Source of the DNA: Rossellomorea aquimaris
Lineage (GTDB): Bacteria; Bacillota; Bacilli; Bacillales; Fictibacillaceae
Reading direction: 5' to 3'
Assembly (NCBI GenBank): GCA_020524245.1
Contig: JAIVLN010000001.1
Span: forward strand, 124,001-188,000
DNA: 64,000 nucleotides
Of the stretch, positions 47,571 through 57,126 are shown one piece after another (positions within the stretch are counted from its first letter, which is position 1; the number at the start of each line of letters is the position of its first letter). The notes under the pieces are model-generated. The model was given only the letters and a program-made list of their open reading frames with translations, ran no database searches and was not told the origin of the DNA. Made by a program: the position numbers and the translations under genes.

Positions 47571-49250
47571 ATGACGTTTTCAATCCAACATGATCAAACC
47601 TGGGCTTCCGACTTCCTCAAGCGGATGGACGAAGATGGACCCTGGGCGAACTGGGAGTTATATCAACTTGCACTTGAAGCAGAGAAAAGTTTGATCATAC
47701 CTGAATTCCTTGGATTACAAGCTCCAAGGCATATTCCACATGTTCAGATCCTCCCCCACCAATTGGAAGTGGCGAGAAAAGTAATCGAGGATATGAACGG
47801 AAAAGGTATTCTCGCAGATGAAGTAGGTCTTGGTAAGACGATAGAAGCTGGCCTGATTATGAAAGAATACATGATTCGCGGGCTTGCAAAGAAAATTCTC
47901 ATTCTCGTACCCGCTTCACTTGTCATCCAATGGACCCATGAATTGAACACAAAATTCCTTATTCCAGCGGTCCCCCAAAAGAAAGCGTATGTATGGGAAC
48001 AATGTGATGTGGTCGTGTCCTCGATTGACACAGCAAAGCGAAGTCCTCACCGTGACATTGTCTTGAATCAAGATTACGATCTGATCATTATCGATGAAGC
48101 ACATAAATTGAAAAACAAGAAAACGAAAAACTATGAATTCGTTCAACACTTGAAAAAGAAATACTGTCTCTTGCTGACAGCAACGCCAATCCAGAATCGT
48201 GTGGAAGAAGTATTCAACCTAGTCTCACTTCTGAAACCGGGTCATCTCGGAAATGAAGAATACTTCGATGAAGCATATCGCTCTGGAAAATACAATGTTC
48301 AGAATGAAGAAAAGCTGAAGCAATTGATTAACAAGGTGATGGTGAGGAATCGACGGGAAGATACAGGCCTGGAATGGCCGAAACGGATCGTCAAAACGAT
48401 TCCGATCACCCTCTCACCTACTGAAAGACAATTGTATGAGTCCATTACGAATACAAGGAAAAATACGACACTCGCACAACAGCACGCATTTTCCACGATC
48501 ACACTTCAGCGGGAAGTTTGCAGCAGCCGGGAAGCGGTATTCCTTACGCTTAAAGCGATGTCTGAAAAAGAAGGCATCAGCGATGAAGCCCGAAATTCAG
48601 CGATCAACCTGATGCAGGAAATTGAGAACGTCGATCGAAATTCGAAGGCTGAGAAAGCACTGGAGATCATACAGTCGATTGACGATAAGGTCATTATTTT
48701 CACAGAGTATCGGGCAACTCAATTATATTTGCAGTGGTACTTGAAGCAGCATGGAATCAGTTCCGTCCCATTCCGAGGCGGATTCAAGCGGAACAAAAAA
48801 GACTGGATGACGCATCTGTTCAAAAACCATGCGAAAGTGTTGATTGCGACCGAAGCAGGTGGAGAAGGAATCAACCTCCAATTTTGCCAACATATCATCA
48901 ACTATGACCTGCCATGGAACCCGATGCGTATCGAGCAACGGATTGGCCGAGTCCATCGGATCGGTCAGGAACATGATGTGCATATCTACAATTTCGCAAC
49001 GGAAAACACAATTGAAGAACATATCCTCCGACTGTTATATGAAAAAATCAACTTGTTTGAAAACGTCATCGGTGACCTGGATGAGATTCTATCCCGTGTC
49101 GGTATGAAAAATATCGAGCAACATATCCGAGATATTTTCTATGATTCGGACACAGATGGAGAAGTACGAATCAAAATGGATAATCTGACGTCACTTTTAA
49201 CGTATTCTGATGGCGAGGGGGATTCTTATGCTTCAGAAGGACATTCATAA
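47571..49250 (+). CDS. yqhH: SNF2-family DEAD/H helicase (YqhH)
   Basis: A 559-residue SNF2-type ATPase. Motif I is DEVGLGKTIEAGL (near 83), motif II IIIDEAHKLKN, motif III LTATPIQNR, and motifs V-VI TEAGGEGINLQFC and QRIGRVHRIGQ. Such proteins move along double-stranded DNA or displace proteins (RapA-like); the exact role of YqhH is unknown. GGAAAGGG precedes the ATG. It overlaps yqhG, so the pair is probably one unit. Confidence 0.93.
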   Translation: MTFSIQHDQTWASDFLKRMDEDGPWANWELYQLALEAEKSLIIPEFLGLQAPRHIPHVQILPHQLEVARKVIEDMNGKGILADEVGLGKTIEAGLIMKEYMIRGLAKKILILVPASLVIQWTHELNTKFLIPAVPQKKAYVWEQCDVVVSSIDTAKRSPHRDIVLNQDYDLIIIDEAHKLKNKKTKNYEFVQHLKKKYCLLLTATPIQNRVEEVFNLVSLLKPGHLGNEEYFDEAYRSGKYNVQNEEKLKQLINKVMVRNRREDTGLEWPKRIVKTIPITLSPTERQLYESITNTRKNTTLAQQHAFSTITLQREVCSSREAVFLTLKAMSEKEGISDEARNSAINLMQEIENVDRNSKAEKALEIIQSIDDKVIIFTEYRATQLYLQWYLKQHGISSVPFRGGFKRNKKDWMTHLFKNHAKVLIATEAGGEGINLQFCQHIINYDLPWNPMRIEQRIGRVHRIGQEHDVHIYNFATENTIEEHILRLLYEKINLFENVIGDLDEILSRVGMKNIEQHIRDIFYDSDTDGEVRIKMDNLTSLLTYSDGEGDSYASEGHS

Positions 49251-50025
49251 TTTCCTCGAACGTTACTTTAATTCAAACGATTGCGAGTTGTTGGAGCGCT
49301 ATGAAAGCATGCTCCACGTCCAGCTGACGATCGAATTGGATAAATTATTGATGAACCGGCCCTTCTATTGGCATTATCAACAAATGACCGGTGCTGAACC
49401 GAATCCGATGAAATTGAAGTTACGGACTGAACAAGCAGAGGATGGGAGTGGCGATGGAGAGTTCATCCACTTCGGCTCCCCAAGGCTACATCAAATCTTC
49501 CAATCAACGAAACAGTTAGGATCATACATCCGGTTATATGAAAATGTCATGCAGAATAACCAATCCTATATTCCACTAGTGCCATGGCTCGGATTGAACA
49601 TCAAAGTTTCTTACCAATGTGACCGGAAAAAAGATCTCTTGCATTCCATCGGATTGAATCTGATCAACGGAATAATGGTCAGTGAGTTCCAATCCCTATT
49701 ACAGGCAAAGCCACTGACTCCGAAGATTCCGGATTATTGTTATACGATGAGCTCGATGATCAAGCCGGTAAGTGGCATCAAACGGATCGAGTCATATATT
49801 GAACAATCGATCCTGGAGGATGACCCACAATGGTCCATCGATGCCCGTAAACGTTGGCAGGAAGATGAAGAATTACTAGATCACTTCTATCAAGACGCTG
49901 AAGAATTGCCTGAATCCTATCATGTTGAAAAGCAAGCATTAAAAGAATTGTATGAACCGAAAGTGATTGTACAAATCATCAACGGTGGTATGTTCTATCT
50001 ATCGAACCATACGATGATGCATTAA
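49228..50025 (+). CDS. yqhG: YqhG conserved protein
   Basis: A 265-residue soluble protein (MLQKDIHNFLERYFNSNDCE...) with no motif I can link to an activity. It fits YqhG by its position after yqhH. The frame is open to 49210, but GAGGGGG before ATG 49228 fixes the start, which lies inside the last codons of yqhH. Partnership with the helicase is an inference from the overlap. Confidence 0.85.
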   Translation: MLQKDIHNFLERYFNSNDCELLERYESMLHVQLTIELDKLLMNRPFYWHYQQMTGAEPNPMKLKLRTEQAEDGSGDGEFIHFGSPRLHQIFQSTKQLGSYIRLYENVMQNNQSYIPLVPWLGLNIKVSYQCDRKKDLLHSIGLNLINGIMVSEFQSLLQAKPLTPKIPDYCYTMSSMIKPVSGIKRIESYIEQSILEDDPQWSIDARKRWQEDEELLDHFYQDAEELPESYHVEKQALKELYEPKVIVQIINGGMFYLSNHTMMH

Positions 50026-50028
50026 CGA

Positions 50029-50058
50029 AAAGGATGGATCCATGTGGACCCATCCTTT
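50029..50058 (+). terminator. Bidirectional terminator between yqhG and yqzE
   Basis: AAAGGATGG and CCATCCTTT stem, with the T-run ATTTTTTC on the plus strand; it ends inside the yqzE stop region of the opposite strand. Confidence 0.8.
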
Positions 50059-50233
50059 ATTTTTTCTTTATGAACATGGAGATCGCCATTGGGACGAGGC
50101 CGAACCACTTCACGGAAAGAGGTGCTTTTTCTTCCTTACGCCCTTCTTTCGTTTTCTTCCGGTCTTCTTTAGGCTGATCCACGTATTTTACAAATTGTTG
50201 AGTAAGATACTTGATGAGATCATTCAACGACAT
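50057..50233 (-). CDS. yqzE: YqzE-like small protein
   Basis: A 58-residue protein: MSLNDLIKYLTQQFVKYVDQ, then a strongly basic/acidic middle (PKEDRKKTKEGRKEEK), then APLSVKWFGLVPMAISMF as a short membrane-like end. It matches the YqzE type near the comG operon. ATG 50233 is preferred to the upstream in-frame start 50242. Function unknown. Confidence 0.85.
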   Translation of the reverse strand: MSLNDLIKYLTQQFVKYVDQPKEDRKKTKEGRKEEKAPLSVKWFGLVPMAISMFIKKK

Positions 50234-50260
50234 CCTGATCACCCGTTTTTACCATACATT

Positions 50261-50770
50261 CTAGACAATCTCGGTCGCTTTTATCCATTCTTGTATTTCA
50301 TCGGCTATTTGTTCGACTGTCTTGTGATCTGTCTGTACAGTAAAGTGGGCATCTTCATAATACGGCTGACGTCGCTCTGCTAGTTGGGCCAATTCCGACT
50401 TGGACTTTCCTTTCGCTAGCGGCCTACCGTCATCTCCTGACAATCGGTCATAGATCGTATCAACCTCTGCATCCAAGTAGATGACGTATCCGTTTTGTTT
50501 CATGAATTGGCGATTTTCCTTCCTCAAAACTACCCCGCCACCAGTCGTAATGATGACTTCATTCGTCGGTAATTCACGAAGAGCGTTCTGTTCTTCATCC
50601 CGGAAATAGACTTCCCCTTTCTGTTCAAATATCGATGGAATCTTCCAGGATAATTTATCTTCAATATACGCATCTAAATCAATGACTTCCATCTTCATAC
50701 GTTCCCCAAGTGCTTTTCCGACTGTCGTTTTCCCTGCACCCATGAAACCTGTCAAGTATATGGTTTTCAC
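50261..50770 (-). CDS. aroK: Shikimate kinase
   Basis: A 169-residue kinase that phosphorylates shikimate at O3. P-loop GFMGAGKTT, the DLD shikimate-binding segment (VIDLDAYIED), GGGVVL and the lid RPLAKG are present. The start is a GTG that overlaps the comGG stop (CTAGTG); an upstream GTG (50785) is less likely. Confidence 0.94.
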   Translation of the reverse strand: MKTIYLTGFMGAGKTTVGKALGERMKMEVIDLDAYIEDKLSWKIPSIFEQKGEVYFRDEEQNALRELPTNEVIITTGGGVVLRKENRQFMKQNGYVIYLDAEVDTIYDRLSGDDGRPLAKGKSKSELAQLAERRQPYYEDAHFTVQTDHKTVEQIADEIQEWIKATEIV

Positions 50771-51147
50771 TAGACCACCACCCACTGAATGACTTGATCG
50801 TTAACATAATCATAATACAATAAACCCGTTCCTCTTCCGAAACGTTCTCCTACAGATTCGAAGCGGACCTTCAATACACCTTCCACATCATCGGTTATGA
50901 AATACTCCACTTTCCCGAGCGAAAAATCGAATATCCCTCCATCACCACTTTTGAGCTGAGCGGAACGTAATTGCGGAAGAATTTCTTCTCTTGAATGTTG
51001 TAAAAGAATCGAAGTATGGAACCAACTGGTTTTCGTACGGATGAAATCCCGTTCACTATTAAAGATCTGAATATTGTATAAGGTCACCGAAACGAGAAGA
51101 ATGGACAACATGACGGACAACGCTGTCATATACCCGCCCTGATTCAT
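50770..51147 (-). CDS. comGG: Competence minor pseudopilin ComGG
   Basis: A 125-residue protein with a short N-terminus (MNQGG) followed by a hydrophobic helix (ALSVMLSILLVSVTLY). It lacks the Glu at +5 of normal type IV pilins, as ComGG often does. Overlaps comGF by four bases and ends the comG run before aroK. Confidence 0.85.
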   Translation of the reverse strand: MNQGGYMTALSVMLSILLVSVTLYNIQIFNSERDFIRTKTSWFHTSILLQHSREEILPQLRSAQLKSGDGGIFDFSLGKVEYFITDDVEGVLKVRFESVGERFGRGTGLLYYDYVNDQVIQWVVV

Positions 51148-51596
51148 TGATTCATGAACGACTGGACGAGTATAGACTTATGAGTGTAACTCTGTCCGTT
51201 TGCATCAACTGTAATTGATACTACCGTATGAAGAAGAGAAAAATCAATCGCTTCAATCTGTTGGAGGATAATTTCAAACCCTCTTCCATCCACCTTGCGG
51301 ATCACCCGGTTCCCATTCTTTTCATACGTGATCAGCTTCCCACTTGGTTGAGTCAAGTATAACCTGTTTGACCTGATCTCAGCAGTCTTGGAGCCTTGGA
51401 TTTCCTTATCGGCTTGTTCGAAAAAGAGACTCACTTCTTGCTGGTGCAATGAGCTTCCATCTGTTGAAAAAATCAGATGATATATGGATGGTACTAATGA
51501 AACGAATGCCAGAAACAAGATCAGACTCAAAATCGTTTCAAGCAACGTAACGCCATGGTCATCTAGCTTCACCACATACTGATTTCTCCCTGCCAT
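51144..51596 (-). CDS. comGF: Competence minor pseudopilin ComGF
   Basis: A 150-residue pseudopilin with leader cut site DHG|VTLLETILSL and hydrophobic helix ILFLAFVSLVPSIYHLI. Needed for the transformation pseudopilus. Overlaps comGE by 38 bases. Confidence 0.88.
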   Translation of the reverse strand: MAGRNQYVVKLDDHGVTLLETILSLILFLAFVSLVPSIYHLIFSTDGSSLHQQEVSLFFEQADKEIQGSKTAEIRSNRLYLTQPSGKLITYEKNGNRVIRKVDGRGFEIILQQIEAIDFSLLHTVVSITVDANGQSYTHKSILVQSFMNQ

Positions 51597-51891
51597 TCGA
51601 ACCCGTCCAATCTAAACAAATTTTCATGACGCCTGAATCCTGTTCCCATGATGCGTCAAAGGATTTCCCATCCTTGCTGGGAAAGACCACTGTTGCAGCA
51701 GGTAACCCTCCCGTGACTTGCCATTCCAGTAATAAATTGTGACACAAACTGATCGCCATACTTTCTTCTTGAAGGGTGACTCTTTCTTGATAAATCTCAT
51801 AGAGAATCGGAGCAACCGACACGATCGAAAACATGAATATGCTCAATCCGAACATCGCATCCAGAAGGGTCCATCCTCTACAATTGTTCAA
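51559..51891 (-). CDS. comGE: Competence minor pseudopilin ComGE
   Basis: A 110-residue pseudopilin. The leader NNCRG is followed by WTLLDAMFGLSIFMFSIVSV; the +5 residue is Asp where pilins usually have Glu, and +1 is Trp. Overlaps its neighbours on both sides. Confidence 0.85.
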   Translation of the reverse strand: MNNCRGWTLLDAMFGLSIFMFSIVSVAPILYEIYQERVTLQEESMAISLCHNLLLEWQVTGGLPAATVVFPSKDGKSFDASWEQDSGVMKICLDWTGSNGREKSVCGEAR

Positions 51892-52345
51892 TGTAGAAAC
51901 GTCCTTTCCCGAGCAAGAAAACGATTTTGTACAGTCCCCTCTTCGATCGAAGCAGGATTGTACCGCCTTTCTGAATAGTACCGTTGCTGCTATATTCGAA
52001 TACTAAACCCGTTGAGACTTCTTGAAAATATAAACCATCAGGATAATCCACTGCCTTGATTTTTTTCATAGGACCCGAGTATATTGAATATTCCTTTGTC
52101 GCATTATTGAATTTGACTTGCACTTCTGCTCGTTCGGTGAGTGCATATTGTTGTGCATAATGGAGATCCGACGTGAGGAGTTGGATAAATTGTTGTACCT
52201 CCCTACTTTCTTGAAGGGGCTTCAAGTTGATGACCACTACTCCCATCATGATGACAAAAAGGGATAAGACCATTACCACTTCAATCATTGTAAAACCGCC
52301 TTCAATTGGTCTGGACTGTTTCACTTGGACGAACCACTTCCCCAT
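51878..52345 (-). CDS. comGD: Competence minor pseudopilin ComGD
   Basis: A pseudopilin with processing site EGG|FTMIEVVMVLSLFVIMMG. The start is unsure: ATG 52345 gives 155 residues with GAGG 13 bases upstream; a GTG at 52324 gives a leader of more usual length. Both overlap the comGC end. Confidence 0.85.
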   Translation of the reverse strand: MGKWFVQVKQSRPIEGGFTMIEVVMVLSLFVIMMGVVVINLKPLQESREVQQFIQLLTSDLHYAQQYALTERAEVQVKFNNATKEYSIYSGPMKKIKAVDYPDGLYFQEVSTGLVFEYSSNGTIQKGGTILLRSKRGLYKIVFLLGKGRFYIEQL

Positions 52346-52622
52346 TCTCAAGCTGTAATTCCTCGCCATCTGGACATTGCCAGCCATCGATATACTCACT
52401 CATCACTGTGAAATCAACAGGAAGTTCACCCTTTTCGACTTCATAAGCTGCTACCTGACTTTGTACCAATTGAATAGTCGCTTCACAGCTTTTTTCTTTT
52501 ACAACTTCACTGTTCTTCGCCATATTAGGAACGGCGATCAGCAAGAGGATGGATATGATGAGTATGACAATCAACATTTCAATCAAGGTAAAACCTGACT
52601 CATTTGCTTTCAAACGACACAT
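52302..52622 (-). CDS. comGC: Competence major pseudopilin ComGC
   Basis: A 106-residue pilin. Leader MCRLKANESG is cut before FTLIEMLIVILIISILLLIAV (shown to 20: FTLIEMLIVILIISILLLIA), with Glu +5. It forms the transformation pseudopilus after cleavage by ComC. Conserved cysteines lie near 45 and 82. Confidence 0.92.
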   Translation of the reverse strand: MCRLKANESGFTLIEMLIVILIISILLLIAVPNMAKNSEVVKEKSCEATIQLVQSQVAAYEVEKGELPVDFTVMSEYIDGWQCPDGEELQLENGEVVRPSETVQTN

Positions 52623-52640
52623 ACAGATCCTCCTTTCATC

Positions 52641-53693
52641 TTATAAGGATTGGAACATTTGAAAAATCGGCAACATGACGGATAGGAACAACGTTAAGAT
52701 GACGCCACCGATCATGCTGAATAAAATTGGTTGGATGAAGGTCAGCGACTTTTGGATTTGTTCATCTGTCCTTTCCAACAGCATGTCACTATAAAGAATC
52801 AATTCCTGACCTAACCGCCCATTGGTCTGTCCGAAGAGAATCACTTGAGACAGTTCTGGGAGATAAAACACCCTTCCTTGTATGACTTTATTGAATGATT
52901 CACCATTCTTTAGTTCAGATATGATCTGTCCCGCTTCCACCTGAAAAAATGGTATATGACTTTGCTGCTGAAAAAGCTGCAAGGCTTGTGTAATGGATAG
53001 GCCGCCTTTTAACAGATGACCCAATTGGAATGTGAAATAGTGTGTTAAAAATACTTTGAGGAAAAATGAGATGAAAGGAACTTTTGATAAGCGAAGGAGT
53101 TTTTCATATGTGGTTAACTTGTAATATTTGAAGTATCCATAGCTTAAAAGAATAATGGACAAAACGAGACTGCCGTAAATGAACGATGGAATGTGCTCGA
53201 AGAAACCAATCACCACTCTTGTGATGATGGGGAGTTCGAGATTGACGGAACGGAAAAGGGAGGTGAACTGAGGGAAAAGGAATTGCACCATGAAAAACAT
53301 CATAATCGCTAATATACTCAATAAGACGAGCGGGTAACGAATTTTTTGATAAAAGACCTTTTTCACATGTTCACGTTTGTGGAGGATCGCACTCCCTTCT
53401 TTCAAGCCTCTTGAAAGACTGCCGTACTCAGAAGCGAAATACAAATACCCTAACACATCTGCAGGGATTCGGTGATCGGCAAGTACCTCTACAATCGCTA
53501 AGCCTTTCTTTAACTCGTTTTGTATTTCCTTGATCGGGTAGATTTTTTGACGATCATATTGCAATGTTAGCAGCTCAAGTGCTTGAGTAACGGTATACCC
53601 TTTTTCCAAGAGCATCCCAAAGCTCCTTAAAAAAGCAGCTTGTTGCAGTCTCGTCCAATTACGCTTCCCCATAATTCCAGCCGATGCGATCAC
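52641..53693 (-). CDS. comGB: Competence pseudopilus membrane protein ComGB
   Basis: A 350-residue T2SF/PilC-like protein with two repeats of the GspF domain (about 18-135 and 220-340) and membrane segments near 117-136, 163-183 and 322-342. It forms the inner membrane platform of the pseudopilus. Its start lies inside the end of comGA. Confidence 0.92.
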   Translation of the reverse strand: MIASAGIMGKRNWTRLQQAAFLRSFGMLLEKGYTVTQALELLTLQYDRQKIYPIKEIQNELKKGLAIVEVLADHRIPADVLGYLYFASEYGSLSRGLKEGSAILHKREHVKKVFYQKIRYPLVLLSILAIMMFFMVQFLFPQFTSLFRSVNLELPIITRVVIGFFEHIPSFIYGSLVLSIILLSYGYFKYYKLTTYEKLLRLSKVPFISFFLKVFLTHYFTFQLGHLLKGGLSITQALQLFQQQSHIPFFQVEAGQIISELKNGESFNKVIQGRVFYLPELSQVILFGQTNGRLGQELILYSDMLLERTDEQIQKSLTFIQPILFSMIGGVILTLFLSVMLPIFQMFQSL

Positions 53694-54723
53694 TCGATGG
53701 TTGCGTGGTGATGAATCCCATCGCTTCTGCTCGCACTATATAATCGTTCAACTTAGGGAAGTTTGCTTTATGATCTTTCTTGAGTTGCACTTCTTCCATC
53801 ACTTCCCCCAGCGTTTCTCCTACGAGCACTTCATAGATCCCCATACGCCTGTTCGTCCGTCTAACAAGGCATGGGATGGTGCATTCAGTACCACAATACG
53901 GGCACACCAACTCACACAACTGTTGTGAAACGACACCTAATAAGGTTTGCTTCAAGTCTTCGAACTTCAGACCGAACTCTAACAATCGATACAAACACCC
54001 TGTCGTATCTTTCGCGTGTAATGTAGAGAGTACCAGGTGTCCTGTCAGCGCGGCACGGATGGCGAGGTGGGCTGTCGCCTCATCACGGATTTCTCCGATC
54101 ATGATTACATCTGGATCGTGTCTCAAAATCGATTTGAATCCATCCAGATACGTCACTCCAGCAGGCTCGTTGATTTCAATTTGCAAGAAATGATCCATTC
54201 GTTTTTCAATCGGATCTTCAAGCGTGATAATCTGTCGTTTTGATTGTCTTTGTGCATGTTGAAGCAGAGAATAAAGAAGTGTCGTCTTACCTGATCCTGT
54301 CGGTCCTACAAACAGAAGAAGACCCTGGCTTCGCTTCAGAAGCTGACCGATTTGATCGAGTGATTTAGGAAAAATTGAAAGCTGTTCATACGGATTCATC
54401 ATACTTTGAGGCAAAATTCGAATGGCTAAAGCTTCGTTGTACGCTGAAGGTAGTGTGGAAAGCCTTAAATGGATATTTCCTTGGGTTGGAAGATAATGAT
54501 GAATGGAACCATTTTGAGGTTTTCTTTTCTCACCGATATCCATACCGGCCAAGAACTTGAAGTGTGAGATCAGGCGGGTGCTTTGATTGAGCGGAATTTC
54601 TTCGAGGGTATATAATCTATGATCGACTCTTGCTTGTATCGTAGAAGATTTGACTTTCGGTATAACGTGAAGATCTGTGGCATTTAAGGCAAGCGCTTTT
54701 GAAATGAGTTTCTGACTCTTCAA
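53659..54723 (-). CDS. comGA: Competence pseudopilus ATPase ComGA
   Basis: A 354-residue GspE/PilB-type ATPase that powers pseudopilus assembly. Walker A VGPTGSGKTTLLYSLL (near 135), Asp box LEDPIE, Walker B VIMIGEIRDEATA and a four-cysteine zinc site (CELVCPYCGTEC) are present. First gene of the comG operon. I see no convincing ComK AT-box pair in 54724-54958. Confidence 0.93.
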   Translation of the reverse strand: MKSQKLISKALALNATDLHVIPKVKSSTIQARVDHRLYTLEEIPLNQSTRLISHFKFLAGMDIGEKRKPQNGSIHHYLPTQGNIHLRLSTLPSAYNEALAIRILPQSMMNPYEQLSIFPKSLDQIGQLLKRSQGLLLFVGPTGSGKTTLLYSLLQHAQRQSKRQIITLEDPIEKRMDHFLQIEINEPAGVTYLDGFKSILRHDPDVIMIGEIRDEATAHLAIRAALTGHLVLSTLHAKDTTGCLYRLLEFGLKFEDLKQTLLGVVSQQLCELVCPYCGTECTIPCLVRRTNRRMGIYEVLVGETLGEVMEEVQLKKDHKANFPKLNDYIVRAEAMGFITTQPSSDRIGWNYGEA

Positions 54724-55021
54724 TTCGACATTAAGTTCTATACAATCACCTTCTTTCGGGAAATATATGTATTATTCGACTAAATGAGATCATCTCCTTC
54801 TTCCGTATAGAAATACTTGTATATTTTTTTCCGCAGCCATTATACTATGAGTAGTATCGACTATCGATTTAGGAGCGCCACAAAATTGACATAGCAAATG
54901 TAATTTACTTTTGTCATGAACTTGATTTATAATACTATAAGAGTCCATTATTTAATGAGTGGAATATAGTACAAAATGCGCACTTATACCGTATGATCAT
55001 TGCTGCAAAGGAGGATTACAT

Positions 55022-55267
55022 ATGGCAAGAATGTACCGCATGATGGGATTTTGGACGGCAGTCATCGCTGTTATGGCATATGTCGGTGGTATGCAAGCGT
55101 TCTCCCTGCTGTTTGTTGGTCAAACAGTCATGTTCGTTGCACTTGGCTACTTAAACTTATCTGAGAGAATGTATATTTATATCTTTGGTGCATACTTAAC
55201 GGTGTTCTTCATCGGATTCACGTATTGGACCACATTCATGATGACACCTGGCTCAGGTGGACATTAA
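55022..55267 (+). CDS. yqgY: DUF2626 membrane protein YqgY
   Basis: An 81-residue protein with three predicted membrane segments (about 10-27, 28-44, 52-70). Matches the DUF2626 family at this position in Bacillus; function unknown. The frame is open to 54959, but AAAGGAGG 8 bases before ATG 55022 sets the start. A TATAAT (about 54929) upstream is a likely -10. Confidence 0.88.
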   Translation: MARMYRMMGFWTAVIAVMAYVGGMQAFSLLFVGQTVMFVALGYLNLSERMYIYIFGAYLTVFFIGFTYWTTFMMTPGSGGH

Positions 55268-55288
55268 TCTCTAGAGCTTTGTGTAAAA

Positions 55289-55312
55289 GAAGCTGCCCTT
55301 TATCGGGCAGCT
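55289..55312 (+). terminator. Terminator of yqgY
   Basis: AAGCTGCCC and GGGCAGCTT form a 9-bp stem with loop TTTATC, followed by TTTTTT. Confidence 0.9.
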
Positions 55313-55328
55313 TTTTTTGATAGTCCAT

Positions 55329-56399
55329 TTATTTTTTTAGGACAAGTACATGGAAGGCTTCACTGATTCCACCTGGAGAGGCAAAGGAACGAATCGCCCG
55401 GTTCAAACGGCTGACCTCGGAGAATGGATCCCGATTGTCATGCTCTACTAGATGCTGGAACAAGCCATGCTCTAGTAAGAATTCTCTTTGTTTCCCGAAG
55501 TATTCCGTTTGAAATCCTTTCTCCTTCCCTTTTTCCATCAGTGCATCAAAATGGATATGTGTGGTGAGGTCCATTTTCCCGGGATGAGAAAGCGGATTAT
55601 CTACCATCTGATGCTTATAGTACCCTCTCAATGTACCATTCCTCAATTCTGGCTGAAGAAGCTCATCATTCTTATATCCGTAATCGACGGTGACAAGCAA
55701 CCCTTCCCTTAAACAATTCGCGATCTCATCCATCCATTTCATCATGTTAAGGGGGATTTCAACGCGGTGACCTTCAGGAACCCTCAAACCGCTCCAATTG
55801 AGCCATTCTGTCACTCTTTCATCCCTCAGAGGTTCGAGCTTCTCGTACAGACCGTTCTCTTTATCAAACGAAACCATCACTTCAAACAGTTCGTTGTCCT
55901 TTTTCTGGACGACTTGAACAGGTAAAGCATCCAACAGTTCATTTGAAAAGATGATTCCTCGGTAAGGACCATTTTGCTGAAGATCCGCAAAACTCGTATG
56001 AAAAGAGACATTGTTATGATCGCTTAAGCGGGTTTGTGCTTCCTTCTTGTGTTCTGCGCTGATCTCCACAAACTCATAAGCCAGTTCCTTATAGCGATCC
56101 GGTTTTTGTTGTTTTACATAATCCAATACTTGTTCAGCAAACGCTCCTGTTCCCCCTCCCAGCTCACAAATGCGGAAAGGCAGATAATGGTTCGAACAAT
56201 ACTGCTCGAAGTAATCCGCAAAGACCCATGCAAAGACAGGATGGACGGAGCTTGATGTATAGAAATCTCCTTGTTTGCCAATCTTGGGTTGCCCATTCTG
56301 ATAGTAACCCTTCTCATGGTAAAGGACCGTCTCCATATAGGTTGCATAATCGATCGTGCCATTGAAAGATGCCATTTTTTCCAGTAGGATGTCATTCAT
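55329..56399 (-). CDS. MidA/NDUFAF7-like SAM-dependent methyltransferase
   Basis: A 356-residue protein of the COG1565 family. The conserved GDFYTSSSVHPVFAWVFADY (residues about 44-63) and the SAM-binding ICELGGGTGAFAEQ (near 80) are diagnostic. Mitochondrial relatives methylate a complex I subunit arginine; the bacterial target is unknown. It overlaps the upstream hydrolase gene by four bases. Confidence 0.88.
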   Translation of the reverse strand: MNDILLEKMASFNGTIDYATYMETVLYHEKGYYQNGQPKIGKQGDFYTSSSVHPVFAWVFADYFEQYCSNHYLPFRICELGGGTGAFAEQVLDYVKQQKPDRYKELAYEFVEISAEHKKEAQTRLSDHNNVSFHTSFADLQQNGPYRGIIFSNELLDALPVQVVQKKDNELFEVMVSFDKENGLYEKLEPLRDERVTEWLNWSGLRVPEGHRVEIPLNMMKWMDEIANCLREGLLVTVDYGYKNDELLQPELRNGTLRGYYKHQMVDNPLSHPGKMDLTTHIHFDALMEKGKEKGFQTEYFGKQREFLLEHGLFQHLVEHDNRDPFSEVSRLNRAIRSFASPGGISEAFHVLVLKK

Positions 56400-57037
56400 A
56401 GTGAAAAGCCGTTCAGGAAAGGATTGGTGTTCATCTCTTCCCCAATGGTGGTTGATGGTCCGTGACCCGATAGTACTTCCGTATCTTCATCCAAAGTAAG
56501 CAATTCATCGTGGATACTCTTAATCAATTGATCGTGATTTCCTCCAGGTAGATCGGTACGCCCGATGCTACCCATAAATAATGCATCTCCGCTGACGACG
56601 ATGCCACTTTCTTCAAAATAGAACGAAACACTTCCAGGTGAATGCCCCGGAGTATGAAGCACCTTACATGAAAAAGAACCGACTTTTAGCTCTTCTCCAG
56701 GGCGCAATTCATGATCTGCCGGTTTCACGGATACAGGCTTCACCATCGGGAAGAAACTCGATCCGTTCAATTGTGGATCACCGAGCCAATCAAACTCTTT
56801 TTTATGTAAATAGACAGGTAAGTTCCATTTCTCTCTCACTTCATCAAGTGCACCGATATGGTCAAAGTGAGCATGTGTCAACAAAACCGCAATCGGTTTG
56901 ACACCAAGAGCGTTCAATTCTTGAATGATTCGATCGCCTTCACTTCCAGGATCAATGATTAATCCTTCTTTCTGATCATTCCATAAGATGTAACAATTTG
57001 CTTGTACAGGTCCAAGGGTTAAACGTTTCCAATCCAT
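56396..57037 (-). CDS. yqgX: Metallo-beta-lactamase fold hydrolase (YqgX)
   Basis: A 213-residue glyoxalase II-like hydrolase. Metal ligands appear in LTHAHFDHIGALDEV (near 55), HTPGHSPGSVSF and SGDALF, and a final HG near 195. YqgX in B. subtilis has been linked to methylglyoxal/bacillithiol detoxification. GGAGG precedes the ATG. Confidence 0.9.
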   Translation of the reverse strand: MDWKRLTLGPVQANCYILWNDQKEGLIIDPGSEGDRIIQELNALGVKPIAVLLTHAHFDHIGALDEVREKWNLPVYLHKKEFDWLGDPQLNGSSFFPMVKPVSVKPADHELRPGEELKVGSFSCKVLHTPGHSPGSVSFYFEESGIVVSGDALFMGSIGRTDLPGGNHDQLIKSIHDELLTLDEDTEVLSGHGPSTTIGEEMNTNPFLNGFSL

Positions 57038-57050
57038 TCTATCGCCTCCA

Positions 57051-57079
57051 TTGCCATGTTTCTCTATTTATTCTACACT
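57051..57079 (+). promoter_or_regulatory. Possible promoter of the orphan gene at 57127
   Basis: TTGCCA (57051-57056), 17 bases, TACACT (57074-57079). Confidence 0.45.
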
Positions 57080-57126
57080 ATACTTACAATATCAAATACT
57101 AAATGGGTTTTGAAAGCGAGGATACT

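Noticed and set aside
54724-54958. ComK boxes upstream of comGA
   Set aside because: Only AT-rich tracts; no AAAA-N5-TTTT pair with proper spacing.
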